Below, piece after piece: positions 38,965-48,734 of a stretch of DNA of 64,000 nt. The position numbers and the translations under genes are program-made. The notes under the pieces were generated by a model, which worked only from the letters and a program-made list of their open reading frames with translations, was not told the DNA's origin and searched no databases. The DNA is from Pseudothioclava sp033100795 (GTDB taxonomy: Bacteria; Pseudomonadota; Alphaproteobacteria; Rhodobacterales; Rhodobacteraceae): positions 744,001-808,000 of the forward strand of contig NZ_JAWLVI010000001.1 of NCBI RefSeq assembly GCF_033100795.1. The letters run 5' to 3'. Within the stretch, counting starts at the first letter, position 1. Each line of letters begins with the position of its first letter.

Positions 38965-39972
38965 ATGCTTCGCTATCTGCTTGAAAAGATATTCACTTTC
39001 GTCCCCACGTTTATCGGGGTGACGCTGATCTCCTTCGCCTTTATCCGCGTCCTGCCCGGTGATCCGATCATCGTGATGGCGGGCGAGCGCGGCGTCACAC
39101 CCGAGCGCTACAAAGAGCTGCAAGAGCAATTCGGCTTTGACCGTCCGATGCTGGCGCAGTTCTGGGATTATATGAACGGCGTGCTGCATGGCGATCTGGG
39201 CACCTCTTTCGTAACCAAGAAACCGGTCTGGGACGAGTTCTTCGCGCTCTTCCCCGCGACGCTGGAGCTGTCGATCTGCGCGATCATCATCGCGATCGCG
39301 CTTGGCATTCCGGCGGGGGTGATTGCGGCGACGCATCGTGGCAAGTTCTTTGACCGCACGCTGATGTCCACCGCCCTTGTCGGCTATTCGATGCCGATCT
39401 TCTGGTGGGCGCTGTTGCTGATCATCGTCTTCTCGGGGATGCTGCGCTGGACGCCGGTGTCGGGGCGCATTGATCTGCTGTATTTCTTCCCCGATGTGAC
39501 GGGCTTCATGCTGATCGACAGCCTTTTGTCGGGGCAGAAGGGCGCGTTTGCATCGGCGGTGTCGCATCTCGTGCTGCCCTCGATCGTTCTGGCGACGATC
39601 CCGCTGGCGGTCATCGCGCGGCAAACCCGTTCGGCGATGCTGGAGGTGCTGTCCGAGGACTATATCCGCACCGCCCGCGCGAAAGGGCTTTCTCCGTTTC
39701 GTGTCAATGGCTTGCACGCCCTTCGCAATGCAATGATCCCGGTGATTACCGTGATCGGCCTGTCGGTCGGCACGCTGCTGGCCGGCGCGATCCTGACCGA
39801 AACGATCTTTAGCTGGCCGGGCATCGGCAAGTGGATGGTCGATAGCATCTTCCGGCGCGACTATCCGGTCGTGCAGGGCGGCCTGTTGCTGGTCGCGGTG
39901 GCCGTGATGGTCGTGAACCTTGTCGTGGATCTGCTCTACGGCCTCATCAACCCCAAGATCCGGAAGCGCTGA
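38965..39972 (+). CDS. Peptide ABC transporter permease (DppB-like)
   Basis: A 335-residue permease with about six transmembrane segments. Typical: FVPTFIGVTLISFAFIRVLP with GDPI after it, YKELQEQFGFDRPMLAQFWD, the EAA loop EDYIRTARAKGLSPFRVNGL and the closing AILTETIFSWPGIGKWMVDS. It forms the translocation channel with the DppC-like subunit. Two bases of non-coding sequence separate its stop from the next ATG. Confidence 0.93.
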   Translation: MLRYLLEKIFTFVPTFIGVTLISFAFIRVLPGDPIIVMAGERGVTPERYKELQEQFGFDRPMLAQFWDYMNGVLHGDLGTSFVTKKPVWDEFFALFPATLELSICAIIIAIALGIPAGVIAATHRGKFFDRTLMSTALVGYSMPIFWWALLLIIVFSGMLRWTPVSGRIDLLYFFPDVTGFMLIDSLLSGQKGAFASAVSHLVLPSIVLATIPLAVIARQTRSAMLEVLSEDYIRTARAKGLSPFRVNGLHALRNAMIPVITVIGLSVGTLLAGAILTETIFSWPGIGKWMVDSIFRRDYPVVQGGLLLVAVAVMVVNLVVDLLYGLINPKIRKR

Positions 39973-39973
39973 T

Positions 39974-40867
39974 ATGGCCGAGACGATCACCAACACCCCC
40001 GCCCGCCCCGGCCGCCTGCAAGAGTTCTGGCGCTATTTCCGCGAGAACCGCGGCGCTGTGATCGGGCTTTATGTGTTCGCCGCCTTCGTCGCTCTGGCAC
40101 TTGGCGCCGATGTCATCGCGCCCTTCGACCCGACGGTGCAGGACCGCGCGGCAACCCTTCTGCCACCCGGCTGGACCGAGGGCGGCAACTGGAGCCACCC
40201 TCTTGGCACCGACCCCCTGGGGCGCGACATCCTTTCGCGGCTCCTGTATGGGGCGCGCTATTCGTTCTTCGTCGGCATCGTCGTTGTGGTTATTGCGGCG
40301 ACGGGCGGCATTCTGGTCGGTCTGGTGGCGGGCTTTGCGCCGCGCTGGCTGGATACGATCATCATGCGGATCATGGACATCATCCTGTCCTTCCCCTCAC
40401 TGTTGCTGGCGCTGGTGCTGGTGGCCATTCTGGGGCCGTCGCTTTTGAACGCGATGATCGCCATCGCCATCGTCTTGCAGCCCCATTACGTGCGCCTGAC
40501 CCGCGCCGCCGTGATGACCGAGCGCAGCAAGGATTATGTGATTTCCGCGCGCGTCGCGGGTGCGAAACTGGGGCGGCTGATGTTCATTACCGTGCTGCCC
40601 AACTGCCTTGCCCCGATCATCGTGCAGGCGGCGCTGAGCTTTTCAAACGCGATCCTAGATGTGGCGGCTCTTGGCTTTCTGGGGATGGGCGCGCAGCCGC
40701 CAACGCCCGAATGGGGCACGATGCTGGCCGAGGCGCGCGAGTTCATCCTGCGCGCGTGGTGGGTGGTTACCTTCCCTGGCCTTGCGATCCTGATCACCGT
40801 TTTGTCGATCAACCTGATGGGTGACGGGCTGCGCGATGCGCTCGACCCGAAACTGAAACGGAGCTGA
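39974..40867 (+). CDS. Peptide ABC transporter permease (DppC-like)
   Basis: A 297-residue permease. It has a cytoplasmic N-terminus, then VIGLYVFAAFVALALGADVI, the DppC-typical NWSHPLGTDPLGRDILSRLL with YGARYSFFVGI after it, and the EAA loop KDYVISARVAGAKLGRLMFI. The ATG at 39974 follows the upstream stop by one base. The gene ends four bases before the first ATPase gene. Confidence 0.93.
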   Translation: MAETITNTPARPGRLQEFWRYFRENRGAVIGLYVFAAFVALALGADVIAPFDPTVQDRAATLLPPGWTEGGNWSHPLGTDPLGRDILSRLLYGARYSFFVGIVVVVIAATGGILVGLVAGFAPRWLDTIIMRIMDIILSFPSLLLALVLVAILGPSLLNAMIAIAIVLQPHYVRLTRAAVMTERSKDYVISARVAGAKLGRLMFITVLPNCLAPIIVQAALSFSNAILDVAALGFLGMGAQPPTPEWGTMLAEAREFILRAWWVVTFPGLAILITVLSINLMGDGLRDALDPKLKRS

Positions 40868-40871
40868 GATC

Positions 40872-41852
40872 ATGTCCCTTCTCAACATCCGCAATCTCAC
40901 CGTCGAATTCGCGACCGCAGGCGGGCAGTTCCGCGCGGTGGACGGGGTCGATATTACCGTCGATCAGGGCGATGTTCTGGCCATTGTGGGCGAAAGCGGC
41001 TCGGGGAAATCCGTGTCGATGCTGGCGATGATGGGGCTTTTGCCCTGGACCGCCACGATCACCGCCGATGAAATGAGCTTTGACGGCCGCGACATCCGTA
41101 AACTCAGCGCGAGACAGCGCCGCTCGGTGATCGGGCGCGACATGGCGATGATTTTCCAGGAACCCATGTCGTCGCTAAACCCCTGCTTCACCGTCGGCTT
41201 CCAGATCAAAGAGTCGCTCAAGCAGCACCTCAATCTGGACCGCAAGGCACGCCATGCGCGCGCGGTGGAACTGCTTGATCTGGTCGGCATTCCGGCGCCG
41301 GAAAAGCGGCTTTCGGCCTTTCCGCACCAGCTTTCGGGCGGCATGAGCCAGCGCGTGATGATCGCGATGGCGCTGGCCTGCAAGCCGCGGCTTCTGATCG
41401 CGGACGAGCCGACGACGGCACTGGATGTGACCATTCAGGCGCAGATCCTTGATCTGCTGAGCGACCTGCAAAAAGAGACCGGCATGGCGCTGATCCTGAT
41501 TACGCATGATATGGGCGTGGTCGCGGAAACCGCGCAGCGGGTGCAGGTGCAATACGCAGGCCAGAAGGTCGAGGAGCAACCCGTCGGCACGCTCTTTGAA
41601 ACCCCGCATCACCCCTATACTTCGGCGCTTCTGGCGGCGCTCCCCGAGCGCGCGACCGAACGGCGGCTGCCCACGATCCCGGGCGTTGTTCCGGGGCAGT
41701 TCGACCGCCCGCAAGGGTGCCTGTTTTCGCCGCGCTGCGCGATGGCGACGGACCTGTGCCGCATGACACCGCCGCCGGTGCAAGATGCCCGCATGGGGCT
41801 TGCGCGTTGCCACTTCCCGCTTGGCGCCGATCTGAAGGAGACCGCCCTATGA
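40872..41852 (+). CDS. Peptide ABC transporter ATPase (DppD-like)
   Basis: A 326-residue ATPase. Walker A GESGSGKSVS, signature LSGGMSQRVMIAMAL, Walker B RLLIADEPTTALDVT and switch His in ILITHDMGVVAE. The C-terminal Cys-containing stretch GCLFSPRCAMATDLCRM is the oligopeptide-importer domain that can hold an iron-sulphur cluster. It overlaps the next ATPase gene by four bases (ATGA). Confidence 0.93.
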   Translation: MSLLNIRNLTVEFATAGGQFRAVDGVDITVDQGDVLAIVGESGSGKSVSMLAMMGLLPWTATITADEMSFDGRDIRKLSARQRRSVIGRDMAMIFQEPMSSLNPCFTVGFQIKESLKQHLNLDRKARHARAVELLDLVGIPAPEKRLSAFPHQLSGGMSQRVMIAMALACKPRLLIADEPTTALDVTIQAQILDLLSDLQKETGMALILITHDMGVVAETAQRVQVQYAGQKVEEQPVGTLFETPHHPYTSALLAALPERATERRLPTIPGVVPGQFDRPQGCLFSPRCAMATDLCRMTPPPVQDARMGLARCHFPLGADLKETAL

Positions 41853-42805
41853 GTGCCCCTGTCGTGATCGCCGAAAACCTTGCGCGTCATTACGAGGTGG
41901 GCGGCGGATTATTCTCAAAACCCAATGTCGTCAAAGCCTTGTCGCACGCGAGCTTCTCTATCGAGCCGGGCAAGACGCTGGCGGTTGTGGGGGAATCGGG
42001 GTGCGGAAAATCGACGCTGGCACGCCTGATTACCCTGATCGAGGAACCCACCGCCGGCACACTGAGCATCGGTGGCACCCCCGCCACGCCCGCGAATTGG
42101 GACAAGCTGCGCTCGGACATGCAGATCGTGTTTCAAGACCCCTACGGCTCGCTCAACCTACGCCACCGCGTGGGGTCGATCCTTGAGGAACCGCTGAAAA
42201 TCAACCGCCCCGAGATGTCGGCGCAAGACCGGCAGGCGAAGGCGCGCGAGATGATGGCACTGGTCGGCCTGCGCCCCGAGCATTACGACCGCTTCCCGCA
42301 TATGTTCTCGGGCGGGCAGCGCCAGCGAATCGCGATTGCGCGCGCGCTGATGCTGGAACCGAAGCTTCTGGTGCTGGATGAGCCTGTTTCGGCGCTGGAC
42401 CTGTCGATCCAGTCGCAGGTGCTGAACCTGCTGCTCGATCTGCAAGAGCGTCTGGATCTTGCCTATCTGTTCATCTCGCATGATCTGTCGGTGGTGCGCC
42501 ATGTGGCCGATGAGGTGATCGTGATGTATCTGGGCCGTCCGGTTGAATTTGGCGCCCGCGATCAGGTGTTCGACGCCCCGCGTCACCCCTATACCAAGGC
42601 GCTTTTGTCAGCGACGCCCACAACCGAGCCGCATCTGCGGCGCGAGCGGATCAAGCTTGAGGGCGAGCTTCCCTCACCCCTGAACGTGCCCGAAGGCTGC
42701 CCCTTCGCGCCGCGCTGCTGGAAGGCGAAAGACATCTGCCGCCAGACCCGCCCCGAGCTGTCAGGCCAGCCCCACCCGGCGGCCTGCCACTTCCCCGAGG
42801 GCTGA
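41849..42805 (+). CDS. Peptide ABC transporter ATPase (DppF-like)
   Basis: A 318-residue ATPase, partner of the DppD-like protein. Walker A GESGCGKSTLARL, signature FSGGQRQRIAIARAL, Walker B LLVLDEPVSALDLS, switch FISHDLSVVRHVADEVIVMY and C-terminal Cys motif GCPFAPRCWKAKDICRQ. The ATG at 41849 overlaps the upstream stop; the longer frame from 41717 lies inside the previous gene. Last gene of the operon. Confidence 0.93.
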   Translation: MSAPVVIAENLARHYEVGGGLFSKPNVVKALSHASFSIEPGKTLAVVGESGCGKSTLARLITLIEEPTAGTLSIGGTPATPANWDKLRSDMQIVFQDPYGSLNLRHRVGSILEEPLKINRPEMSAQDRQAKAREMMALVGLRPEHYDRFPHMFSGGQRQRIAIARALMLEPKLLVLDEPVSALDLSIQSQVLNLLLDLQERLDLAYLFISHDLSVVRHVADEVIVMYLGRPVEFGARDQVFDAPRHPYTKALLSATPTTEPHLRRERIKLEGELPSPLNVPEGCPFAPRCWKAKDICRQTRPELSGQPHPAACHFPEG

Positions 42806-42811
42806 ACAGGA

Positions 42812-42849
42812 TTGCGCCCGCACTCCGGGGGGACCGGACGCGGGCGCAA
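42812..42849. terminator. Hairpin between convergent transporter and CoA-transferase genes
   Basis: TTGCGCCCGC (42812-42821) pairs perfectly with GCGGGCGCAA (42840-42849); the intervening bases fold again as CCGG/CCGG. It lies between two convergent stop codons. There is no T-run on either side, so it may work as a bidirectional terminator only with Rho or as a transcript end stabiliser. Confidence 0.55.
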
Positions 42850-42876
42850 CAGCGGGGCATAGGAGAGTTGGAACGC

Positions 42877-43992
42877 CTACCCTTGCCCCAGCTTCGGCGC
42901 GGGTCGGGCTTCGGCCAGCGCGCTTTCGGAAAACCGGATCGGCGTGCGGATACCCGCGATGCCCTCGGCCTCGATCCGCATTCCCCGCGCTTGCACCTGC
43001 GGGTCCGCGAATACCTCGTCAACCGCGTTGATCGGGCCAGCGGGCACGGTGGCCTCTTCCAGCGCGGCCAGAATCCCCGCCTTGGTAAAGCGCGCGAGTT
43101 CCGCCACGATCAGCGGGCGCAACTCGGCCCGATGGGCGACGCGCGCCTCGTTGGTGGCAAAGCGCGGGTCAGAGCCAAGCGCATTTTGCCCGATCACGGT
43201 GCAGAACCGCCGGAACTGACCGTCATTGCCCACCGCCAGAATGATCGAGCCATCGGCAACCGGCAGCACCTCGTAGGGCGCGATATTCGGATGCGCATTG
43301 CCAAGGCGTTTGGGCGCGCGGCCAGTGGCAAGGAAATTCATCCCCTGATTGGCCAGCACCCCAACCGCGCAATCCAGAAGCGCCATATCGACCAACTGCC
43401 CGCGCCCCGTCACCGCGCGCGCCGCCAGCGCCGCCTGAATGCCGATCACCGCATAAAGGCCGGTGAACAGGTCGGCAAAAGCCACGCCGACCTTTTGCGG
43501 CTCCCCCGCAGGGTCGCCGGTCAGGTCCATCCAGCCCGCCATGCCCTGGATCAAAAAGTCATAGCCCGCGCGTTCCGCATAAGGCCCGTTCTGCCCGAAC
43601 CCGGTGATCGAGCAATAGACCAGACGCGGGTTGATCGCGCTGAGGCTTTCGTAATCCAGCCCGTATTTCTTAAGGCCGCCCAGCTTGAAATTCTCGATCA
43701 CCACATCGGCATCGGCCACAAGTTCACGCACCAGCGTTTGCCCCTCGGGCGTGCGAAAATCGGCAATAACCGACCGCTTGCCACGGTTGGTCGCATGGAA
43801 GTAGGCAGCCGCGCGGTCGCCCTCGCGTTCGATAAAGGGCGGTCCCCAACGGCGGGTATCATCGCCTTCGGGAGCCTCGACCTTGATCACTTCGGCCCCG
43901 AGATCGGCCAGCACCTGACCGGCCCAGGGGCCAGCCAGAATCCGCGCCAGCTCGACGACTTTCAGGCCGTTCAGGGGCGTTTGGCCCTGCAT
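42877..43992 (-). CDS. CaiB/BaiF-family CoA-transferase (probably glutarate)
   Basis: A 371-residue class III CoA-transferase: PLNGLKVVELARILAGPWAG, QVLADLGAEVIKVEAPEGDD with TRRWGPPF after it, RGKRSVIADFRTPEGQ and the catalytic-Asp region AIQAALAARAVTGRGQLVDM. Directly downstream of gcdH (one-base TGATG overlap), it is most likely a succinyl-CoA:glutarate CoA-transferase that activates glutarate for the dehydrogenase. Substrate assignment rests on the neighbour, not on a motif. Confidence 0.85.
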   Translation of the reverse strand: MQGQTPLNGLKVVELARILAGPWAGQVLADLGAEVIKVEAPEGDDTRRWGPPFIEREGDRAAAYFHATNRGKRSVIADFRTPEGQTLVRELVADADVVIENFKLGGLKKYGLDYESLSAINPRLVYCSITGFGQNGPYAERAGYDFLIQGMAGWMDLTGDPAGEPQKVGVAFADLFTGLYAVIGIQAALAARAVTGRGQLVDMALLDCAVGVLANQGMNFLATGRAPKRLGNAHPNIAPYEVLPVADGSIILAVGNDGQFRRFCTVIGQNALGSDPRFATNEARVAHRAELRPLIVAELARFTKAGILAALEEATVPAGPINAVDEVFADPQVQARGMRIEAEGIAGIRTPIRFSESALAEARPAPKLGQG

Positions 43993-45203
43993 CAGAAGAA
44001 CGCCTGAATGCCGGTTTGCGCACGGCCAAGGATCAGCGCGTGGACGTCATGCGTGCCCTCGTAGGTGTTCACCGTCTCAAGGTTTTGCGCGTGGCGCATC
44101 ACGCCATAGCCGATCTGCGTGCCGTTGCCGCCGTGCATGTCGCGCGCCATCCGCGCAATATCCAGCGCCTTGCCACAGTTGTTGCGCTTGATCAGCGAGA
44201 TCATCTCGGGCGCGGCATTGCCTGCGTCCATCAGGCGCCCGACTTGCAGCGCGGCTTGCAGGCCCAGAACGATCTCGGTCTGCATATCGGCCAGTTTTTT
44301 CTGGTAAAGCTGCGTGCCAGCCAGCGGCTTGCGGAACTGGTGGCGGTCCAGACCGTAGCTGCGCGCGCGGTGCCAGCTATCTTCGGCAGCGCCCATCACG
44401 CCCCAAGCGATGCCATAGCGGGCGCGGTTAAGACAGCCGAACGGACCTTTCAGTCCCTCGACGTTCGGCAGCAGCGCGTCTTCGCCCACCTCGACATTTT
44501 CCATAACGATCTCGCCGGTCACCGAAGCCCGAAGTGAGAGCTTGCCTTCGATCTTCGGTGCCGAGAGACCTTTCATGCCTTTTTCAAGCACGAAGCCACG
44601 GATTTTCCCCTCATGCGCGTCGGATTTCGCCCAGACGACAAAGACATCCGCGATGGGCGCATTGGTGATCCACATCTTTGCGCCGGTCAGGCGGTAGCCG
44701 CCGTCGATTTTCTCGGCGCGGGTTTTCATGCCTGCCGGGTCGGAACCGGCCTCGGGCTCGGTCAGGCCGAAGCAGCCGATCCATTCGCCAGACGCCAGTT
44801 TCGGCAGGTATTTCGCGCGCTGCTCGTCGGTGCCATAGGCGTAGATCGGATACATCACGAGCGAGCTTTGCACCGACATCATCGACCGATAGCCCGAGTC
44901 GACGCGTTCGATCTCGCGCGCAACAAGGCCATAGGTCACATATCCTGCGCCAAGGCCGCCGTATTCCTCGGGGATGGTCGCGCCCAGAAGCCCCTGCTCG
45001 CCCATTTCGGCAAAAATCGCGGGGTCGGTGTATTCGTCCAGATAGGCGCGCTCGACGCGGGGCGCGAGCTTGTCCTGCGCGAACGCACGGGCCGCTTCGG
45101 CCATCATGCGTTCTTCTTCGGTCAGCTGGTCGGCAAGGCGCAGCGCGTCTTCCCAGTCGAAGGTCGACAGATCGGGGCGGTCTTTGGCTTTCAGGCGGGT
45201 CAT
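43992..45203 (-). CDS. gcdH: Glutaryl-CoA dehydrogenase
   Basis: A 403-residue acyl-CoA dehydrogenase. GCDH-typical stretches: FDWEDALRLADQLTEEERMM, ATIPEEYGGLGAGYVTYGLV, GCFGLTEPEAGSDPAGMKTR and the catalytic Glu in ETVNTYEGTHDVHALILGRA. It oxidises and decarboxylates glutaryl-CoA to crotonyl-CoA in lysine and aromatic catabolism. The ATG at 45203 has AAAGGAA seven bases upstream and is preferred over that at 45218. It is divergent from the LysR gene, which probably controls it. Confidence 0.93.
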   Translation of the reverse strand: MTRLKAKDRPDLSTFDWEDALRLADQLTEEERMMAEAARAFAQDKLAPRVERAYLDEYTDPAIFAEMGEQGLLGATIPEEYGGLGAGYVTYGLVAREIERVDSGYRSMMSVQSSLVMYPIYAYGTDEQRAKYLPKLASGEWIGCFGLTEPEAGSDPAGMKTRAEKIDGGYRLTGAKMWITNAPIADVFVVWAKSDAHEGKIRGFVLEKGMKGLSAPKIEGKLSLRASVTGEIVMENVEVGEDALLPNVEGLKGPFGCLNRARYGIAWGVMGAAEDSWHRARSYGLDRHQFRKPLAGTQLYQKKLADMQTEIVLGLQAALQVGRLMDAGNAAPEMISLIKRNNCGKALDIARMARDMHGGNGTQIGYGVMRHAQNLETVNTYEGTHDVHALILGRAQTGIQAFF

Positions 45204-45317
45204 CGGCGTTCCTTTCATATTTGGGGCACCCTACCCAAGGCCGGACGCCCGTGCCAACGAAATAAATTGCGAAGTTGATGAGTTTTGCGCATAAATACTC
45301 CAGACCGGAGGCCCGCC

Positions 45318-46217
45318 ATGCGCAAGAGATACATCCCGACCGTGACCGAGTTAGAGGCGTTTTCCGCCTGTGCGCGGCTTGGCACGACGACGCTGGCGGC
45401 CGAGCACCTGAACCTGACGCAAAGCGCGATTTCGCGGGCGGTCGGGTCGCTGGAAGACCGGCTTGGCGTGGCGCTGTTCCACCGTGTCCGCCAGAGGCTT
45501 GTGCTTTCGCCCGCAGGCCAGTCTTTTCAGGATCAGGCTGACGAAATCCTGCGCCATCTGAACAGTGCGGCCAGTGGCGTGATGGCCTTTGGCGGGCGTG
45601 ATGCGGTGCTGCGTCTGGCGGTCCTGCCAAGTTTCGCGCGCTCCTGGCTGATCCCGCGTCTTGGCGGCTTTGCGACAGCGCACCCCGAGGTGAGCCTCGA
45701 CCTTTCCGCGCGGCTTGATCCGGTGGATTTCACCCGCGAGCCGGTTGACCTTGCGATCATGCGTTCTCAGCATGAACCCGCGGGCGCCACATCCGAGGCG
45801 ATCCTGCCAGAGCGCCTTGTGACCGTGGCAGCCCCCACCTTGCTGGCGGGGCGCGTCGCGCTAACCGACGAGGCGCTTTTGACGCTGCCCTTGTTGCAAC
45901 AATCCACCCGCCCGACGCTCTGGCTGGACTGGTTCCGCGAGACCGAGCTGGACCCGCGCCAGATTTTGCGCGGCGCGAGGTTCGCGCATTTCGACATGGT
46001 GCTGGATGCGGCGATTGCGGGGCTTGGCGTGGGGCTGGTGCCGGATCTGATTGCCGCACGCGCGCTGGCTTCGGGCGCGGTGGTGCAGGCCACACCCCGC
46101 CATTTCGACACGGGCGAATCCTACGCACTTATCCGGCCCGTGCGCGAAACCCAAGGCGGGCCGGTTGCTGCCTTTCGCGACTGGCTGATCGGCGAAATCG
46201 CGAGCCTTCACCGCTAA
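45318..46217 (+). CDS. LysR-family regulator (GcdR-like)
   Basis: A 299-residue LysR-type regulator. The winged HTH is at the N-terminus: AFSACARLGTTTLAAEHLNL followed by TQSAISRAVGSLEDRLGVAL and FHRVRQRLVLSPAGQ. The C-terminal domain binds an effector, expected to be glutarate or its CoA ester given the divergent gcdH gene 114 bases away. The ATG at 45318 gives the normal family start; the upstream extension from 45285 is unlikely. Confidence 0.88.
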   Translation: MRKRYIPTVTELEAFSACARLGTTTLAAEHLNLTQSAISRAVGSLEDRLGVALFHRVRQRLVLSPAGQSFQDQADEILRHLNSAASGVMAFGGRDAVLRLAVLPSFARSWLIPRLGGFATAHPEVSLDLSARLDPVDFTREPVDLAIMRSQHEPAGATSEAILPERLVTVAAPTLLAGRVALTDEALLTLPLLQQSTRPTLWLDWFRETELDPRQILRGARFAHFDMVLDAAIAGLGVGLVPDLIAARALASGAVVQATPRHFDTGESYALIRPVRETQGGPVAAFRDWLIGEIASLHR

Positions 46218-46226
46218 CATCCGCGC

Positions 46227-46260
46227 GCGCCCGGAAAACCGGTCCTTGGGCGCAGGTTTT
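46227..46260 (+). terminator. Terminator-like hairpin after the LysR gene
   Basis: GCGCCC (46227-46232) pairs with GGGCGC (46248-46253), with an inner GG-AAAA-CC. AGGTTTTTC follows. It starts nine bases after the LysR stop codon. Confidence 0.5.
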
Positions 46261-46409
46261 TCACGCGGTATACAATGGCACACATTGACTTCACGCCCCC
46301 TCTCGGCTAGGGGCAAAGGCGATCGCACCGGACAGGTTGCACCCCGTCCGGCGTTGCCAGCAATCACTCACGCAGGCCGCATCGGCCCAGTGGAAAGAGG
46401 ACGGACATC

Positions 46410-48611
46410 ATGGCCAAGACCGAGACCCCCGACATCATCTATACCATCGTGGACGAAGCGCCCGAGCTTGCCCGTGGCTCGCTTCTGCCGATCATCCGCG
46501 CCTTTGCCGCGCCCGCAGGCGTCAATGTCGAGACCCGCGACATCTCGCTCGCCGCGCGCGTCCTGTCGGCCTTCCCCGACTACCTGACCGAAGCGCAGCG
46601 CGTGTCCGATGACCTGGCCGAGCTTGGCGAACTGGTGAAAACCCCCGAAGCAAACGTCATCAAACTACCGAACGTCTCGGCCTCGGTGCCGCAGCTTGTC
46701 GCCGCCATCAAAGAGCTTCAGTCGCAAGGCTACGCCCTGCCCGACTACCCCGAAGTTGCCACGACCGACGCGGAAAAAGAGGTCAAGGCACGCTATGACG
46801 TGATCAAGGGCTCGGCCGTGAACCCCGTTCTGCGCGAGGGGAACTCGGACCGCCGTTCGGCCAAGGCTGTCAAGGCCTACGCGATGCAGAACCCTCATTC
46901 GATGGGCGAGTGGACCTCGGCCTCGAAAACCACCGTCGCCGCGATGCCCGGCAACGACTTCTTCGCAAACGAAAAGGCCGCGACAATCACCGCAGCCCAG
47001 GCTGGTGGCGCGAAGATCGTTTTCACCGACACTTCGGGCGCGGAAACCGTTCTGAAAGACGGGCTGAAATATATCGAGGGCGAAGTCGTTGACGCGACCT
47101 TCCTGTCGGCCAAGGCTCTGCGCGCGTTCATCAAGGCCGAAATCGCCTCGATGGAGCCGGGTGTGCTGTTCTCGGTCCACCTGAAAGCCACGATGATGAA
47201 GGTCTCGGACCCGATCATCTTTGGCCATTTCGTCAGCGTCTATCTGGAAGACTTCATCGCCAAGCATGACGCCGCGCTGAAAGAGCTTGGCTGGAACCCG
47301 AATTCGGGCATCGGCGATCTGGAAGCCCGCATCAAGGGCAACGCCGCGCTGGAGGCCGATCTGGCCGCCGCGCTCGCAGCACGTCCGCCGATGTATATGG
47401 TGAACTCGGACAAGGGCATCACCAACCTGCATGTGCCCTCGGACGTTATCATCGACGCTTCGATGCCCGCCGTCATCCGCGCGGGCGGCATCGGCTGGGG
47501 CCCGGATGGCAAGGCGGCTGACACCAAGTGCTGCATCCCGGACAATTCCTACGCCTGCGTCTACGACGAGACGGTCAACTACTTCAAAGAGACCGGCAAG
47601 CTGGATGTGACCACCGCAGGCGCCGTGTCGAATGTTGGCCTGATGGCACAGAAGGCCGAGGAATACGGCTCGCACCCGACCACGTTTGAAATTCCGGCGG
47701 ATGGCTCGGTGAAAATCGTGCTGGCATCGGGTGAAGTGCTCCATGACCACGCGGTCGAAAAGGGCGACATCTGGCGTTCGTGCACCGCGAAGAAGGCGCC
47801 GATCCTCGACTGGATCCAGTTGGGCATCGCGCGCACCAAGGCCACGGGTGCCGCCGCGTTCTGGCTGGATGCGAACCGCGCCCATGATGCGGAACTTATC
47901 AAATACGTCGTGCCCGCGCTGAAAGAAGCCGGCATCGAGATCCCGATCATGGCCCCGCGTGAGGCTACCCGCTTCTCGCTGGAGACAATGCGCGCGGGCA
48001 AGGACTGCGTCACCATCACCGGCAACGTTCTGCGCGACTACCTGACCGACCTCTTCCCGATCCTCGAACTTGGCACCTCGGCCAAGATGCTGTCGATCGT
48101 GAAGCTGATGAACGGCGGCGGCATGTTCGAAACCGGCGCTGGCGGCTCGGCCCCCAAGCACGTTCAGCAGCTGGTTCAGGAAAACCACCTGCGTTGGGAC
48201 AGCCTGGGCGAGTTCTGCGCACTTGGCGAAAGCCTGAACTTCCTTGCGGACTCGCGTGGCAAGGCAAAGGCAGCGGTTCTGGGCGCAGCGGTCGATGCGG
48301 CCACGCAGAAGGTTCTGGAGAACGGCAACTCGCCCGAGCGCAAGGTCGGCTCGAACGACAACCGCTCGTCGCACTACTGGTTCGCCCGCTACTGGGCCGA
48401 AGCCCTTGCCGCCCAAGGCGATGATGCGGAACTCGCCGCGCATTTCGCCCCGATCGCCAACGCGCTGGTGGAAAAGGAAGCCGCTATTCTGGCCGAACTG
48501 AAAGCCGACGAAGGCAAGCCCGCCGATCTGGGTGGCTACTACCACGCCGATCCGGCCAAGGTCGCCGCTGTGATGCGCCCCTCGGCCACGCTGAACGCGA
48601 TCATCGGCTGA
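46410..48611 (+). CDS. icd: NADP-dependent isocitrate dehydrogenase, monomeric type
   Basis: A 733-residue monomeric IDH, about twice the size of the common dimeric enzyme. Typical stretches: YTIVDEAPELARGSLLPIIR, GSAVNPVLREGNSDRRSAKA with the substrate loop, VDATFLSAKALRAFIKAEIA, DASMPAVIRAGGIGWGPDGK and SNDNRSSHYWFARYWAEALA. It converts isocitrate to 2-oxoglutarate in the TCA cycle and supplies NADPH. Single gene with its own terminator; the 192 bases upstream include the LysR hairpin and an inverted CCGGAC/GTCCGG repeat near 46330-46352. Confidence 0.97.
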   Translation: MAKTETPDIIYTIVDEAPELARGSLLPIIRAFAAPAGVNVETRDISLAARVLSAFPDYLTEAQRVSDDLAELGELVKTPEANVIKLPNVSASVPQLVAAIKELQSQGYALPDYPEVATTDAEKEVKARYDVIKGSAVNPVLREGNSDRRSAKAVKAYAMQNPHSMGEWTSASKTTVAAMPGNDFFANEKAATITAAQAGGAKIVFTDTSGAETVLKDGLKYIEGEVVDATFLSAKALRAFIKAEIASMEPGVLFSVHLKATMMKVSDPIIFGHFVSVYLEDFIAKHDAALKELGWNPNSGIGDLEARIKGNAALEADLAAALAARPPMYMVNSDKGITNLHVPSDVIIDASMPAVIRAGGIGWGPDGKAADTKCCIPDNSYACVYDETVNYFKETGKLDVTTAGAVSNVGLMAQKAEEYGSHPTTFEIPADGSVKIVLASGEVLHDHAVEKGDIWRSCTAKKAPILDWIQLGIARTKATGAAAFWLDANRAHDAELIKYVVPALKEAGIEIPIMAPREATRFSLETMRAGKDCVTITGNVLRDYLTDLFPILELGTSAKMLSIVKLMNGGGMFETGAGGSAPKHVQQLVQENHLRWDSLGEFCALGESLNFLADSRGKAKAAVLGAAVDAATQKVLENGNSPERKVGSNDNRSSHYWFARYWAEALAAQGDDAELAAHFAPIANALVEKEAAILAELKADEGKPADLGGYYHADPAKVAAVMRPSATLNAIIG

Positions 48612-48636
48612 TCGAACGGCACATAGAACAAACGGA

Positions 48637-48665
48637 AGGGGGCAGATTTGCCCCCTTTCTTTTTG
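48637..48665 (+). terminator. Intrinsic terminator of icd
   Basis: AAGGGGGCA, a GATT loop and TGCCCCCTT form a perfect 9-bp stem followed by TCTTTTT. It starts 26 bases after the icd stop codon. Confidence 0.88.
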
Positions 48666-48734
48666 CCCTGCCCGCTTGGCAAAGGGCGCGGGCTTCCGCT
48701 AAGCCTTGGGAAAGAGCCGCCGGGAGACGCGCCA

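Noticed and set aside
46665..48545. 626-residue minus-strand open frame
   Set aside because: Antisense to the monomeric isocitrate dehydrogenase gene; no recognisable domain or start context.
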